Positions 17,145 to 26,086 are shown, counted from the stretch's first letter. The stretch: DNA of 64,000 nucleotides from Aliiroseovarius sp. (GCF_030148435.1 NZ_JASBTN010000026.1:37313-101312), one strand, 5' to 3'. The notes: generated by a model from the letters alone, not told the origin. Numbers and translations are program-made.

Positions 17145-17894
17145 TCAGCCCGCCACCGCAAAGAGCCTGCCGAACTGCGGCAATGACTCGGTGATCCCGG
17201 CAAGCCGCAGCATGTGCCAGGCCAGGGCCTGGTTGCTGGACAGCACCGGGCGGCCGATCTGCGCCTCGACCTCGGGAATGATCGTCAGGCAACGCAGGTT
17301 GGTGCAGGAGATCACCACGGCGTCACAGGGCGCGGCCCCGGCCACGCGGATGGCCGCCTCGGCTATTGCCGCCTCGCTGATGCGCGCCACCACGCGGTCG
17401 TCACCCTCCTCGAAGGAGCCGAACCCGGCGATGGAGAAGCCCGCGGCCTCAAGCCGTTCCCGCATCGTCTGGCTGACCTCGGGCAGGTAGGGTGTGACAA
17501 AGCCTAATCGTTCTGCCCCCAGCGCCCGCCCGGCCGCGATCAGCGCGGCCAGCGGGTCGGTGACTTGGGCGTCCGGGTGCACGGTGTGAACAGCGGCCGC
17601 CACACGGTCGGACCCGATCACGCTGGAGGCCGAAGTACAGCCATAGCCGATCACGTCGAACTTCGTGGCCTCGGGAAACTGGCGGGCGGTGGCGGGCAGG
17701 TCGGCCTCCATCCGTGCAAGTGTTTCGGGGCGGACCTCCGGCACCATCGGAATGCGGTTATGATAGAGCGCCACAGCCTCCATCGCCATGATCCGTGCAA
17801 ACTCGGGCTCCAGGGTCTCGTCTGCCTCCAGCACGATCACGCCCAGCGTGGCGCGGGTGCCGATGCCACCGTCAGTGTCGAAAGCCAGTTTCAT
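17145..17894 (-). CDS. Maleate isomerase / arylmalonate decarboxylase-like protein
   Basis: 249-aa member of the Asp/Glu racemase superfamily, maleate cis-trans isomerase branch. Catalytic cysteines are Cys86 in VIGYGCTSAS and Cys197 in VISCTNLR. Relatives include maleate isomerase and the EutA protein found in ectoine-degradation clusters. It starts 9 bp after the M24 peptidase stop as the last gene of the M20-dpaL-M24 operon. The real substrate is not evident; a role in rearranging a small dicarboxylate or amino-acid derivative is inferred. Confidence 0.8.
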   Translation of the reverse strand: MKLAFDTDGGIGTRATLGVIVLEADETLEPEFARIMAMEAVALYHNRIPMVPEVRPETLARMEADLPATARQFPEATKFDVIGYGCTSASSVIGSDRVAAAVHTVHPDAQVTDPLAALIAAGRALGAERLGFVTPYLPEVSQTMRERLEAAGFSIAGFGSFEEGDDRVVARISEAAIAEAAIRVAGAAPCDAVVISCTNLRCLTIIPEVEAQIGRPVLSSNQALAWHMLRLAGITESLPQFGRLFAVAG

Positions 17895-17903
17895 GGCACC
17901 TCC

Positions 17904-19070
17904 TCAGACTACCGGCAATTCGGGCACGGCGCGGGTGGTCAAAAGCGCGGCACCACCCGCCCGAACCACGATGTTTTCCTCGTGCACCATGATACGCCCG
18001 TCACCATAAGACAGCGAGGGTTCGAGGGTCAGGACCATGTTTTCCTCGATCACCGTGTCGTCGAAAGCCGCGTGCGAGGGCCATTCGGTCAGTTGCATGC
18101 CCAGCCCATGGCCTAGGCGGCCGACGTCGCCCCCCGCGTCGTCCAGCTCCGAGATCACGCCGCGCATGGCGTCGAACAATTCGCGGCAAGTGGCGCCGGG
18201 GTGCACAGCGGCGATCCCGGCCTCGGTTGCGCGCCAGAGCACGTCATAGGCCCGGCGCGATGCGTCGTCCGCCTGCCCCAGCGCCCAGTTGCGGTCGAAA
18301 TCGCAGAAATAGCCGTCCCAGGTCGCGCCGGTGTCCAGCATGACGATGTCGCCGCGCGCCAGGGGCCGTGGCGTGGGCGGAGAGATCACGTCATGATAGC
18401 CGCCCTGATCCGCCCCACCGACCAGATAAGGCACGTCATCCGCCCCTTGTGCCAGCGCCTCGCGGCGAAAGGCGCGAAACAGGTCTTCGAAAGGCAGGCC
18501 CTCATAGGCCAGCTCCGGTACACGGGCGAAGCTGCGCGAGCCAATGGTGCAGATATGGGCGATCTTCTCGATCTCGGCCTCGGATTTCACCATGCGCAGG
18601 GCCCGCACCAGCCCGGTGCAATCGGCCAGGTCCAGCCCGGGCAGGCCCGCCATCAACCGCTCGTAGTCACCCAGCGGCATGCGCAAGCTGGTCTCGTGCC
18701 CTTTCAGCACACCAATCCGGGCCTTGCGCGCGGCATAGGGGGCCAGCAGCTCGGTCAGCAGGGAAATCCCGTCATCCAGCGGCGCGGGGGCGGACCAGGT
18801 GCGGATATCCTCGATCCAGGTGCGGCGCATCAGGTCGGCGCCGATTTCCGGTATGATGGCGATGGGTTCTCCGGCAGCGGGAACGAACAGAAACCATGGC
18901 CGGGTCGGGCTTTGCCAGAACAGGGTGTGAAAACCGCTGAAATAGCGCACCTCGGGTTCGGTCAGCAGCAGCAGCCCGTCCAGCCCCTGATCGGCCATCA
19001 TTGTCTGGGCGCGGGCGGTACGCGCCGCGAATTCCGCCTTGGGGAAGCCGCGCCGAGGGGCTTCAGACAT
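17904..19070 (-). CDS. M24 family metallopeptidase (Xaa-Pro dipeptidase/creatinase-like)
   Basis: 388 aa from the ATG at 19070 (SD GGAAGGGG), which overlaps the dpaL end by 8 bp. It has an N-terminal creatinase domain (about 10-145) and a C-terminal pita-bread domain (about 155-380). The metal ligands are all visible: Asp in MLDTGATWDG, Asp in YFCDFDRNW, His in GHGLGMQLTEWP, Glu in VLTLEPS and Glu in MVHEENIVV. The fold includes ectoine hydrolase as well as dipeptidases. Placed beside an amidohydrolase and diaminopropionate ammonia-lyase, it may open a cyclic or amide-bonded substrate. Confidence 0.85.
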   Translation of the reverse strand: MSEAPRRGFPKAEFAARTARAQTMMADQGLDGLLLLTEPEVRYFSGFHTLFWQSPTRPWFLFVPAAGEPIAIIPEIGADLMRRTWIEDIRTWSAPAPLDDGISLLTELLAPYAARKARIGVLKGHETSLRMPLGDYERLMAGLPGLDLADCTGLVRALRMVKSEAEIEKIAHICTIGSRSFARVPELAYEGLPFEDLFRAFRREALAQGADDVPYLVGGADQGGYHDVISPPTPRPLARGDIVMLDTGATWDGYFCDFDRNWALGQADDASRRAYDVLWRATEAGIAAVHPGATCRELFDAMRGVISELDDAGGDVGRLGHGLGMQLTEWPSHAAFDDTVIEENMVLTLEPSLSYGDGRIMVHEENIVVRAGGAALLTTRAVPELPVV

Positions 19071-20247
19071 GATCGGCCCCTTCCATGATGGCGGCAAAGA
19101 TCGCCGGGTCGGTCACACCCTCGGACCCGATCAGCAAGACGCGCGAGCTGGCATCCAGCCCCAGTTTCGCCTTCAATCCCGCGTCCTTGCAGGCGGCAAT
19201 CACGGCAGCCAACCCGGCCACGGCGCTTTCACCCGCTTCGACCCCAGGGCTGCCTTGCGCCAGCAGGCGCACGGTGGGAGCGACGATGCAGTCGGGGATG
19301 GTCAGGAAGTCGCTGGCCTCTTCGGCCAGGATCTCCCAGGCCATTTCCGAAGGCTCGCCACAGGACAGGCCCGCCATGATGGTCTCTTCGTCGATGGAAA
19401 CCGCCGTGGCCTTTCCCTGGCGGGCACTTTCGTAAAGGCAGGCGGCAAGCTCGGGCTCGACGATCACAACGCGCGGAGCGGCATCGCCGTAATTCTGGCG
19501 CAGCGCGGCGGCGACAGAGGCAGCAAGCCCCCCGACCCCACCTTGCAGAAAGACATGGGTCGGCGCGTGATCCAACCCCTCGCAGGCCTCGCGTGTCATC
19601 ACCCCGTAGCCCGCCATCACGTCGCGTGGCGGCGCGGTATAGCCCTCCCACGAAGTGTCCGAGACGACGAACCACCCGTTTTCCTCCGCCTCGTCCCGGG
19701 CCAGTGCGACTGACGCGTCATAATCGCCGTCGATGCGGATCACCTCGGCGCCCAGTTCACGCATGGCGCTCGCGCGGCCTTCGCTGACTTCGGCATGGAT
19801 GTAGATGCGACAGGGTGCACCAACCATCTGGCACCCCCAGGCAAGCGACCGGCCATGGTTGCCATCCGTGGCCGAGACCAGCGTGATCTGCGCGCAGTCC
19901 TCGCGCAGGGCGCCGGTGCGGATCTCCTCCAGGCTGACCGCGCGGCCCAGCCGGTCAGACAGTTCGCGCTGCAGCACGCGCAGGGCCGCGTAGGATCCGC
20001 CCAGCGCCTTGAAGCTGCCCAGGCCGAAACGCGGGCCCTCGTGCTTGTAGTCGATCCGCGCGAGCCCCAGTTCGCGGGCCAGGTCTGCCAGAGCCACCAG
20101 TGGCGTGGGCGCGTAGCCGGACCAGGCGGTGATTTCGGCCCAGGAGGCGGCGAAATCCTGTTCGGACAGAACAGTGTAGGCGGCCCGCCCCCCGGTCGGG
20201 CTGCCCGCCACATGGGACAGGGCGGCGGTGGCAAATGCGTCAAGCAT
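19063..20247 (-). CDS. dpaL: Diaminopropionate ammonia-lyase (PLP, fold type II)
   Basis: Converts 2,3-diaminopropionate to pyruvate and two ammonia via aminoacrylate. It is 394 aa. The PLP lysine is Lys80 in LGSFKALGGSYA, the phosphate loop is FLQGGVGGLAASV, and the substrate-side TDGNHGRSLAWGC and EPSEMAWEIL blocks match the DpaL subgroup rather than threonine dehydratase. The ATG at 20247 sits 2 bp after the M20 stop. It is the most specific enzyme of this cluster and the main clue to its substrate. A serine/threonine dehydratase relative is the alternative reading. Confidence 0.85.
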   Translation of the reverse strand: MLDAFATAALSHVAGSPTGGRAAYTVLSEQDFAASWAEITAWSGYAPTPLVALADLARELGLARIDYKHEGPRFGLGSFKALGGSYAALRVLQRELSDRLGRAVSLEEIRTGALREDCAQITLVSATDGNHGRSLAWGCQMVGAPCRIYIHAEVSEGRASAMRELGAEVIRIDGDYDASVALARDEAEENGWFVVSDTSWEGYTAPPRDVMAGYGVMTREACEGLDHAPTHVFLQGGVGGLAASVAAALRQNYGDAAPRVVIVEPELAACLYESARQGKATAVSIDEETIMAGLSCGEPSEMAWEILAEEASDFLTIPDCIVAPTVRLLAQGSPGVEAGESAVAGLAAVIAACKDAGLKAKLGLDASSRVLLIGSEGVTDPAIFAAIMEGADHV

Positions 20248-20249
20248 GG

Positions 20250-21395
20250 TCAGTCCTTTCCTTCGGGCAGCCGGTCACGCACCAGTTGGACCCAGAATTC
20301 CGCCCCGATCGGCAGAAGGGCGTCGTTGAAGTCGTAATCCGCCGCGTGCAGCGGCTGTCCGTGGGCGCCTTCGGTGCCATTGCCCAGAAGCAGGAAGCAA
20401 CCGGGTACGGCAGCGGCGAAATGGGCGAAATCCTCGGAGAAGGTCATCGGTTTGCGATTGCGGATCACCTCGCAGCCCGCGGCCTCCCCGGCGCGGTAGA
20501 CCGCCTGAACAGGCTCGGGCGCATTGATTGTCTCGACGAATTCGGTGCGGAAATCGACCGAAACCTTGACCCCGTGGGCGGCCGCAACCCCGGCGGAAAT
20601 CTGGCGCAGGAGGGCCTCGATCCGTGTGCGGTCATCGGGCGCGCCGGCGCGCACATCGCCTTTCAGCACAGCGCGACCGGGCAGCACGTTGCGCTGCCCG
20701 TCGGTCAGGAATTCCGTCACCGAGACGACCGCACCCGCCCCCGGGGAAAGCTTGCGCGACACGATGGTCTGCAGCGCACCGACCAGTTCGGCCCCCACGG
20801 TGATCGCATCCACGCCAACCTGAGGCATCGAGGCATGGCCGCCCTGGCCTTGTATGGTAATCTCGAACAGGCTTTCGGAATTGCAGATAAGCCCGGCCCG
20901 GGTGGAGACCTGCCCCAAGGGCGCGCCGGGCAGGTTGTGGATGGCGAAAACCTCCTCGATGGGAAACTGTTCCAGCACACCTTCGCCGATCATCGCACGG
21001 GCGCCCAGCCCATGTTCCTCGTTCGGTTGAAAGATCAGCACGACCGTGCCGTCGAACCCCTGTTCCGTGGCCAGCCGTTCAGCGGCCCCCAGCAGCATGG
21101 TCATGTGCCCGTCGTGGCCACAGGCATGCATGACACCCGGTGTCTCGGACGGGTAGGCGTGGGTCGAAGCTTCGGTGATCGGCAGCGCGTCCATATCGGC
21201 GCGCAGGCCGATGGCGCGGTTGCCCTGCCCCGCGCGAAGCACGCCGACGACCCCGACACCTTCATGCACCTCGGCCCCCAGGTCGCGCAGCGCCTCGGCA
21301 ACGCGGGCCTTGGTGCGCAGCTCGTGAAAGCCCAGCTCGGGGTCGCGGTGGAACGCCCGGCGCAGCCTGGTCAGTTTTTCATTGAACCTGGTCAT
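20250..21395 (-). CDS. M20 family amidohydrolase (hippurate hydrolase-like)
   Basis: 381-aa zinc amidohydrolase. Metal-site motifs are HACGHDGHMTMLLGAA (about residues 92-107) and NEEHGLGA, with a central dimerisation domain beginning GQGGHASMP. The family removes N-acyl groups from amino acids. First gene of the operon leading to dpaL, M24 and the maleate-isomerase-like gene, and divergent from the Lrp gene. An N-acyl-diaminopropionate or related N-acyl amino acid is a reasonable but unproven substrate. Confidence 0.87.
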   Translation of the reverse strand: MTRFNEKLTRLRRAFHRDPELGFHELRTKARVAEALRDLGAEVHEGVGVVGVLRAGQGNRAIGLRADMDALPITEASTHAYPSETPGVMHACGHDGHMTMLLGAAERLATEQGFDGTVVLIFQPNEEHGLGARAMIGEGVLEQFPIEEVFAIHNLPGAPLGQVSTRAGLICNSESLFEITIQGQGGHASMPQVGVDAITVGAELVGALQTIVSRKLSPGAGAVVSVTEFLTDGQRNVLPGRAVLKGDVRAGAPDDRTRIEALLRQISAGVAAAHGVKVSVDFRTEFVETINAPEPVQAVYRAGEAAGCEVIRNRKPMTFSEDFAHFAAAVPGCFLLLGNGTEGAHGQPLHAADYDFNDALLPIGAEFWVQLVRDRLPEGKD

Positions 21396-21452
21396 GTCCC
21401 GCCCTTGTTCTCATCTGGCAAGTGTAGGCTCAGATTCGGGCGGCAGGACATG

Positions 21453-21511
21453 GAATTTCCTTCGATTCACGACGAATTTCATTGCTGAGCACACATTTCG
21501 AGACGAATATC
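21453..21511. promoter_or_regulatory. Helically phased repeats in the M20/Lrp divergent promoter
   Basis: GAATTTC occurs at 21453-21459 and again at 21474-21480, and GAATATC at 21505-21511. The steps of 21 and 31 bp are close to two and three helical turns. The last two are part of near-identical 10-mers GACGAATTTC and GACGAATATC. This fits the same-face multi-site binding of Lrp/AsnC octamers. Confidence 0.5.
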
Positions 21512-21516
21512 GGACC

Positions 21517-21966
21517 ATGGATGACACAGATCTGCAAATCCTCCGCCTTGTGCAGGAAAACGCCCGGCTGACTGCCGAGAGCCTCAGCCAGGATGTGGGC
21601 CTGTCCCCTCCCGCAGTCCAGAAACGGTTGAAGAAGCTGCGCGACACGGGCGTGATCGAACGCGAGATTGCCGTGTTGTCCCCGGGCAGGCTGGGCCGCG
21701 AAATGACCATCATCGTCGAGGTGCTGCTGGAACGCGAGAACCGCGCCCATCTTGAAGCGTTCAAACGCAAGATGCGCGCAGCCCCCTGTGTGCAGCAGTG
21801 TTACTACACCACCGGCGAGGCGGATTTCCTGCTGATCCTGACCGTGCGCGATATCAAGGAATACGAGGAATTCACCCAGACGCATTTCTTCGACGAAAGC
21901 AACATAAGCCGGTTCAAAACGGCGGTTGTGATGGATCGGGTCAAGGTTTCGCTGGACGTGCTCTAA
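21517..21966 (+). CDS. Lrp/AsnC family transcriptional regulator
   Basis: 149 aa from the ATG at 21517. N-terminal HTH: MDDTDLQILRLVQENARLT then LSQDVGLSPPAVQKRLKKLRDTGVI. C-terminal RAM ligand domain about 65-145, with YYTTGEADFLLILTVRDIKEYEEF. An upstream in-frame start exists but would read through the promoter region. It is divergent from the diaminopropionate-type operon and probably senses its amino-acid substrate or product. Confidence 0.92.
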   Translation: MDDTDLQILRLVQENARLTAESLSQDVGLSPPAVQKRLKKLRDTGVIEREIAVLSPGRLGREMTIIVEVLLERENRAHLEAFKRKMRAAPCVQQCYYTTGEADFLLILTVRDIKEYEEFTQTHFFDESNISRFKTAVVMDRVKVSLDVL

Positions 21967-22135
21967 GCTCGGCAGGCAATCATTCGGCCCCTGAGTCTGG
22001 TGGCCGGTGCGGAAAATCGGAGGCCTGCTGAAACGCCTGCCGGTTCAGGTCGTGCTGACTGGCCAAGTCGCCGATCCGGACCCGAAGGTCAGTGTGTCTC
22101 TGAATGTGAAACAGCGCGCTCATACCGATCCTGCA

Positions 22136-22165
22136 CTGATCCGTTAGGCGCGGGTTCCGGATCAG
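22136..22165. terminator. Weak bidirectional hairpin at the galU end
   Basis: A perfect 8-bp inverted repeat (22136-22143 with 22158-22165) includes the galU stop codon. It lies between the convergent lrp and galU genes. No U-tract is seen on either strand. Confidence 0.35.
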
Positions 22166-23076
22166 GAATGCGTGCCCGTCTTGGGCTGCGCCAGCCGTTC
22201 CGCTTTGAGCATGATCACCTCGCCGAAATCATCGGCAAAGTCCGGATGCGCCAACGCATGGTCGACGATCGCTTCGAGATATCCGATTTTCGAACCGCAG
22301 TCATAGCGCTTGCCGACAATCGGAACAGCGTCCACGGCGCGCTGACTGGCCATGATGTTGATTGCATCGGTGAGCTGGATCTCTCCGCCCACCCCTGGCG
22401 GCAGGTTGCGGAGATGATCAAAGATGTCGTGATCGAAGACATAGCGCCCAACGGCGGCCAGGTTCGACGGTGCCAGGGCCGGGTCGGGCTTTTCGACGAT
22501 CCCCGCCATGCCCACCGCCCCCACGGCGGACTCGGTCACGGGGTTGACCACACCGTACTGGTGAATTTGGTCCTGGGCTACCGGCATCACGCTGATGGCC
22601 GGCTTGCCGCTCTGGGCGAAATGATCGACCAATGCCTTGGTCGGGCTCGGTCGCCCGGTCATCAGGTCGTCTGGCAGAAGAACCGCAAATGGCCCGCCGC
22701 CAACCGCCGGCTCGGCGCAGAGCACCGCATGGCCCAGCCCGAGTGCCTCGGCCTGACGCACGAAAACACAGCTGACCCCGGGCGGGATGATGTTGCGCAC
22801 CATCTCGACCAACGAGTCCTTGCCGCGCCTTTCCAGGGTTGCTTCCAGCTCGGCATTGCCGTCGAAGTGGTCCTCGATCGCGCGTTTGGTGCGCCCGGTG
22901 ACGAATACCATGTCGGTGATGCCAGCCTCGATCGCCTCTTCCACGGCAAACTGAATGATCGGCTTGTCAACGATGGGAAGGAGTTCCTTGGGCATTGCCT
23001 TGGTTGCGGGCAGGAAGCGGGTGCCCAGACCCGCAACGGGAAAGACTGCTTTTCTAATAGCTTTCTGGCTTGTCAT
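22162..23076 (-). CDS. galU: UTP-glucose-1-phosphate uridylyltransferase
   Basis: Makes UDP-glucose from UTP and glucose-1-phosphate for polysaccharide and envelope synthesis. It is 304 aa. The nucleotide-binding N-terminus is FPVAGLGTRFLPATKAMPKE, followed by VDKPIIQFAVEEAIEAGI, the ALGLGHAVLCAEP motif and the IVEKPDP segment. Length and motifs match bacterial GalU. It stands alone, unrelated in function to its catabolic neighbours. Confidence 0.96.
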   Translation of the reverse strand: MTSQKAIRKAVFPVAGLGTRFLPATKAMPKELLPIVDKPIIQFAVEEAIEAGITDMVFVTGRTKRAIEDHFDGNAELEATLERRGKDSLVEMVRNIIPPGVSCVFVRQAEALGLGHAVLCAEPAVGGGPFAVLLPDDLMTGRPSPTKALVDHFAQSGKPAISVMPVAQDQIHQYGVVNPVTESAVGAVGMAGIVEKPDPALAPSNLAAVGRYVFDHDIFDHLRNLPPGVGGEIQLTDAINIMASQRAVDAVPIVGKRYDCGSKIGYLEAIVDHALAHPDFADDFGEVIMLKAERLAQPKTGTHS

Positions 23077-23611
23077 ATGCCGATCTCACTTTTTTCAAGT
23101 CGAAACAGGACGGAGGCAAAACCCTCCGTGACCGGCTTGCGCCGGACTGGGGCCACGTGTGACCTCGACGCGCACCGGGCAATCCGGGCTGGCCGGGCAC
23201 TGGGTCGTTTCCGCTCGAACGGCAGCGTTGCATGCGCTGCGTCTGTTTTGCCAAACAGCCTTGCCGGGGCATGGCGGGGTTTGGGCCGTGATGGTGGAGA
23301 ACGATCTACCTGCGCAGCAAACGTCATCTGTCCCCATGACCCGGACACTGAGGCTTTCGGCCCGGCTTTCAATTTCCCTTCTCCGGTTCAACCGGAAGAA
23401 CGGCGGTGGGTTGTATGTTCAACCACTTGCTGTCGGAAAAGGTAGCGCAGAACTGCGATTTTGCAAAGGGTTCGCACGTCGTATGCTGCGAAGGGGCGTT
23501 CACACTGGCGTGTGTATCATCGCGGCTACCTTCGCTGCGATCGCGATTGTCGGTGTGTTCAGATTGCCCGAAAGGGTGTTCGCCATCGCTGATCCATCCG
23601 CCTCGACGGGG
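23077..23611. other. Non-coding stretch upstream of galU
   Basis: 535 bp with no gene I can support. A perfect 7-bp hairpin ACGGAGG/CCTCCGT (23110-23116 with 23123-23129) lies about 34 bp before the galU start on the minus strand and may be part of its 5' leader. A short hydrophobic frame on the plus strand near 23484 has no convincing start or homologue and was not called. Confidence 0.4.
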
Positions 23612-24742
23612 TCAGCCCGGCTCCAGCACCCGGGCCAGCATGGTGCCACAGGCGGCCAGCTCGCCCAGGTCCAGCCCCTCGTCCGGCTTGTGCCCGTCCC
23701 GCGCCATGTCGCCCGGGCCCATCACCACCGTCGGCAGGTCGAGCGCAGCGAAGAACCCTGCCTCGGTGCCGAAAGCAACCTTGGTGACGTCCGCCCCTCC
23801 GGCCATTCGGCGCGCCCAGTCAACCACCGGAGCCTCGGGGCTGGTCGCCAGACCTGGATAGGCGGTGACTTCCTTGACCATGATCCCTTCCGGCATGCCG
23901 AAACCAGCGGCGACCTGTTTCGCGGCGGTTTCGATCCGGGCCCGCAACTCGGAACCCGGAATGTCGGCAAGGTGGCGGTATTCCATCAGGATGCGCGCGT
24001 GATCCGGCACGATGTTCAGGGCTCGCCCGCCTTCCATCCGCCCAATATGCACGGTGGAATAGGGCACGGCATGGCCCGGGTCGCGCACTTCCCGGGACAG
24101 CACTTCCTGCAGGTCGATCATCGCCGTCACGAAGCCGCTGGCCAGGTGCAACGCATTGATGAAGTCGGGCGCCAGGGCGCTGTGGCCGGATTGGCCGTGG
24201 CATGTGACTTCCAGTGCCGCCTTGCCCTTGTGGCCGATGGCAACCTGCATCGAGGTCGGCTCTCCCACGATCACCGCGCGGGGGCGGCCGATCAGCGGCT
24301 CAAGCGCGGGCATCATCTGGCGGATGCCGACGCAGCCGATTTCCTCGTCATAGGAAATAACCAGGCTCAGCGCCGGGGCATCGGCCTGCGCCCCCGCCTC
24401 TTCGGCAAGCGCCAGCGCCGAGGCCAGGAACCCCTTCATGTCGGTGACACCCCGCCCGTACAGCCGCGTATCGTCCCGGGTCAGACGGAAGGGATCGCGG
24501 GTCCAGTCCTGACCGGCAACCGGCACGACATCGGCATGCGCCGACAGGCAGACCCCCCCCTCCCCCGCGCCGATGCGGGCAAACAGACCTGCCTTTTGCC
24601 CGCAGGGTGACGAAATACGCGTGACCAGGAAACCGGCGCGGCTCAGCAGGCCCTGCACGTAGTCGATCAACGCCAGGTTGCTGTCGGCACTGACGGTCGG
24701 GAATGCGATGAGGCGGTCGAGAATCTCCAGGGTGCGGTTCAA
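23612..24742 (-). CDS. argE: Acetylornithine deacetylase (ArgE-like, M20 family)
   Basis: 376-aa zinc deacylase. Metal ligands lie in LSAHADVVPVAGQDW (His-x-Asp, about residues 70-75), the TDMKGF segment and SYDEEIGC, with a dimerisation domain that includes GHKGKAALEVTCHGQSGHS in two blocks. Length and order match ArgE of the deacetylase type. The apparent start is a TTG at 24742 with GGGAG eight bases upstream, overlapping the stop of a truncated upstream gene, which suggests translational coupling. A catabolic N-acyl amino-acid deacylase is the alternative. Confidence 0.8.
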   Translation of the reverse strand: MNRTLEILDRLIAFPTVSADSNLALIDYVQGLLSRAGFLVTRISSPCGQKAGLFARIGAGEGGVCLSAHADVVPVAGQDWTRDPFRLTRDDTRLYGRGVTDMKGFLASALALAEEAGAQADAPALSLVISYDEEIGCVGIRQMMPALEPLIGRPRAVIVGEPTSMQVAIGHKGKAALEVTCHGQSGHSALAPDFINALHLASGFVTAMIDLQEVLSREVRDPGHAVPYSTVHIGRMEGGRALNIVPDHARILMEYRHLADIPGSELRARIETAAKQVAAGFGMPEGIMVKEVTAYPGLATSPEAPVVDWARRMAGGADVTKVAFGTEAGFFAALDLPTVVMGPGDMARDGHKPDEGLDLGELAACGTMLARVLEPG

Positions 24743-24903
24743 TTCAGCGTCTCCCGGATCAGGTTCACGCCCGGAAGCCTGTCAATGCCCCTGGCCAGGT
24801 AGCCGCCTTCAACGCAACGGGCCACCTGACCGAAGCGGTTTCTGGCGGGAACCGGAGCGATCTGCATCGGCGCGAACAGAATGTGATAACGGGGATCGTG
24901 CAC
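24739..24903 (-). pseudogene. Truncated N-terminus of a trimethylamine-dehydrogenase-like flavin oxidoreductase
   Basis: A 54-codon frame starting at GTG 24903 with AGGAG eight bases upstream. Its first 30 residues (HDPRYHILFAPMQIAPVPA then RNRFGQV) match the N-terminus of old-yellow-enzyme-type amine dehydrogenases/demethylases, normally about 650-690 aa. The reading then changes to an unrelated GGYLARGIDRLPGVN tail and stops, overlapping the argE-like TTG start. It is most simply a deletion remnant whose promoter and SD now serve argE; a functional leader peptide is possible but less likely. Confidence 0.6.
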
Positions 24904-25001
24904 GGGTCTCGCTCCTGCCGGGGTGGCTTTTATCGGGGAAGGGTTGCAAATCAACGGGTTCGTCTAAAGTCGGGGTTGCGAAAGCACCGCTTAGGCACCG
25001 C

Positions 25002-25940
25002 CTATGTCCCCGGGTCGATCGGATGACCCGGATAGCCCCATTCTGCCACCATCTTGCGGGCATGTTCGACAAAGGCGTCGACGGTCAGCACGCTGCGCGC
25101 ACCGCGCGGCAGGACCAGCCCCAGCTCCATCTGCCGCACCGGCCCGGCCAGGGGAATGAAACACAGTTTGCGCCCATCCGGTGACAGGTCCGAATAGGGG
25201 CGGATATTGGCGATCGCATAGCCGAACCCGTTGGCCACCAGTGACCGCATGATCGCCATGTCGCGCGTACGTTCGGCGATCTTCGGCTTGCGCCCCGAAG
25301 CCTCGAAAAACTCCAGAAAATAATCCGAGGACAGGGGCAGATCGAGCAGGATCATCGGGTCGTCCTTCAACTCCTCCACCGTGACCGAGCCGCGCCCGGC
25401 CAGCGGGTGCCCCTCATGCACCATCGCATAGGGCGGCAGGCGGCGCAGCGGCAGGAACTCCAGATCGGGCGGGATCGCGAGGTCATAGGACAGCGCCACG
25501 TCGATCTCGGCCCGACGCAGCGCCTCGATGATGCCCATCTGGTTCAGCTCGAACTGGCACACCTGAACGTCCGGATAGTCGGCGACGAAACGGCGGCGCA
25601 TGGCGGGCAGGATCATCTGGGCAAAAGTGACCAGACAGCCAATGTTCAAGGGCCCCCGCACAAGGCCCGAAATGTCGCCCGCAAGCCGGTTCAGCGCCTC
25701 GGCGTGGGCAAGAACCTGACGGGACTGGTCAAGAAACTGGCGCCCGGCCTGGGTCAGGCTCAGCCCATGGGCGTGTTTGCGCACGAACAGCGGCAGGCCG
25801 AACTCGTCCTCCAACTGCGAGATCGCCGCCGAGATCGAAGGGGACGACACATTGACCCGCTCGCTCGCCTGCGCGATCGAGCCTTCCTCGCCCACGGCGA
25901 CGAAATATTCCAACTGCCTGAGAGTAAATCGCAATGCCAT
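25002..25940 (-). CDS. LysR-family transcriptional regulator
   Basis: 312 aa. N-terminal HTH: RFTLRQLEYFVAVGEEGSIA then VNVSSPSISAAISQLEDEFG. The C-terminal effector domain covers about 90-300. It is oriented with, and downstream of, the Rieske/FMO operon (147 bp after the first Rieske gene's stop), so it may belong to that system, though LysR regulators more often sit divergent from their targets. Confidence 0.9.
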   Translation of the reverse strand: MALRFTLRQLEYFVAVGEEGSIAQASERVNVSSPSISAAISQLEDEFGLPLFVRKHAHGLSLTQAGRQFLDQSRQVLAHAEALNRLAGDISGLVRGPLNIGCLVTFAQMILPAMRRRFVADYPDVQVCQFELNQMGIIEALRRAEIDVALSYDLAIPPDLEFLPLRRLPPYAMVHEGHPLAGRGSVTVEELKDDPMILLDLPLSSDYFLEFFEASGRKPKIAERTRDMAIMRSLVANGFGYAIANIRPYSDLSPDGRKLCFIPLAGPVRQMELGLVLPRGARSVLTVDAFVEHARKMVAEWGYPGHPIDPGT

Positions 25941-26086
25941 GAGTGAATTATGCCGCCCGCCGCCCGACGTTCAAGCTTGATCCGCGCTCGCGGGGGACGA
26001 CCGGGCCGGATCCACCCACTTCAGGCGGCCCAGGCGGGACGCCCCGGAGAGACAGCGTCCCGCAGGTGCCACGGCCCGATGGCCGA

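Noticed and set aside
17904..19070. Calling the M24 protein ectoine hydrolase (DoeA/EutD)
   Set aside because: Metal ligands fit the whole M24 family, but the N-terminal substrate region does not clearly match ectoine hydrolase and the other ectoine genes are missing.
23484..23640. Small hydrophobic plus-strand frame upstream of galU
   Set aside because: No convincing SD, no natural stop before it runs antisense into argE, and no recognisable family.
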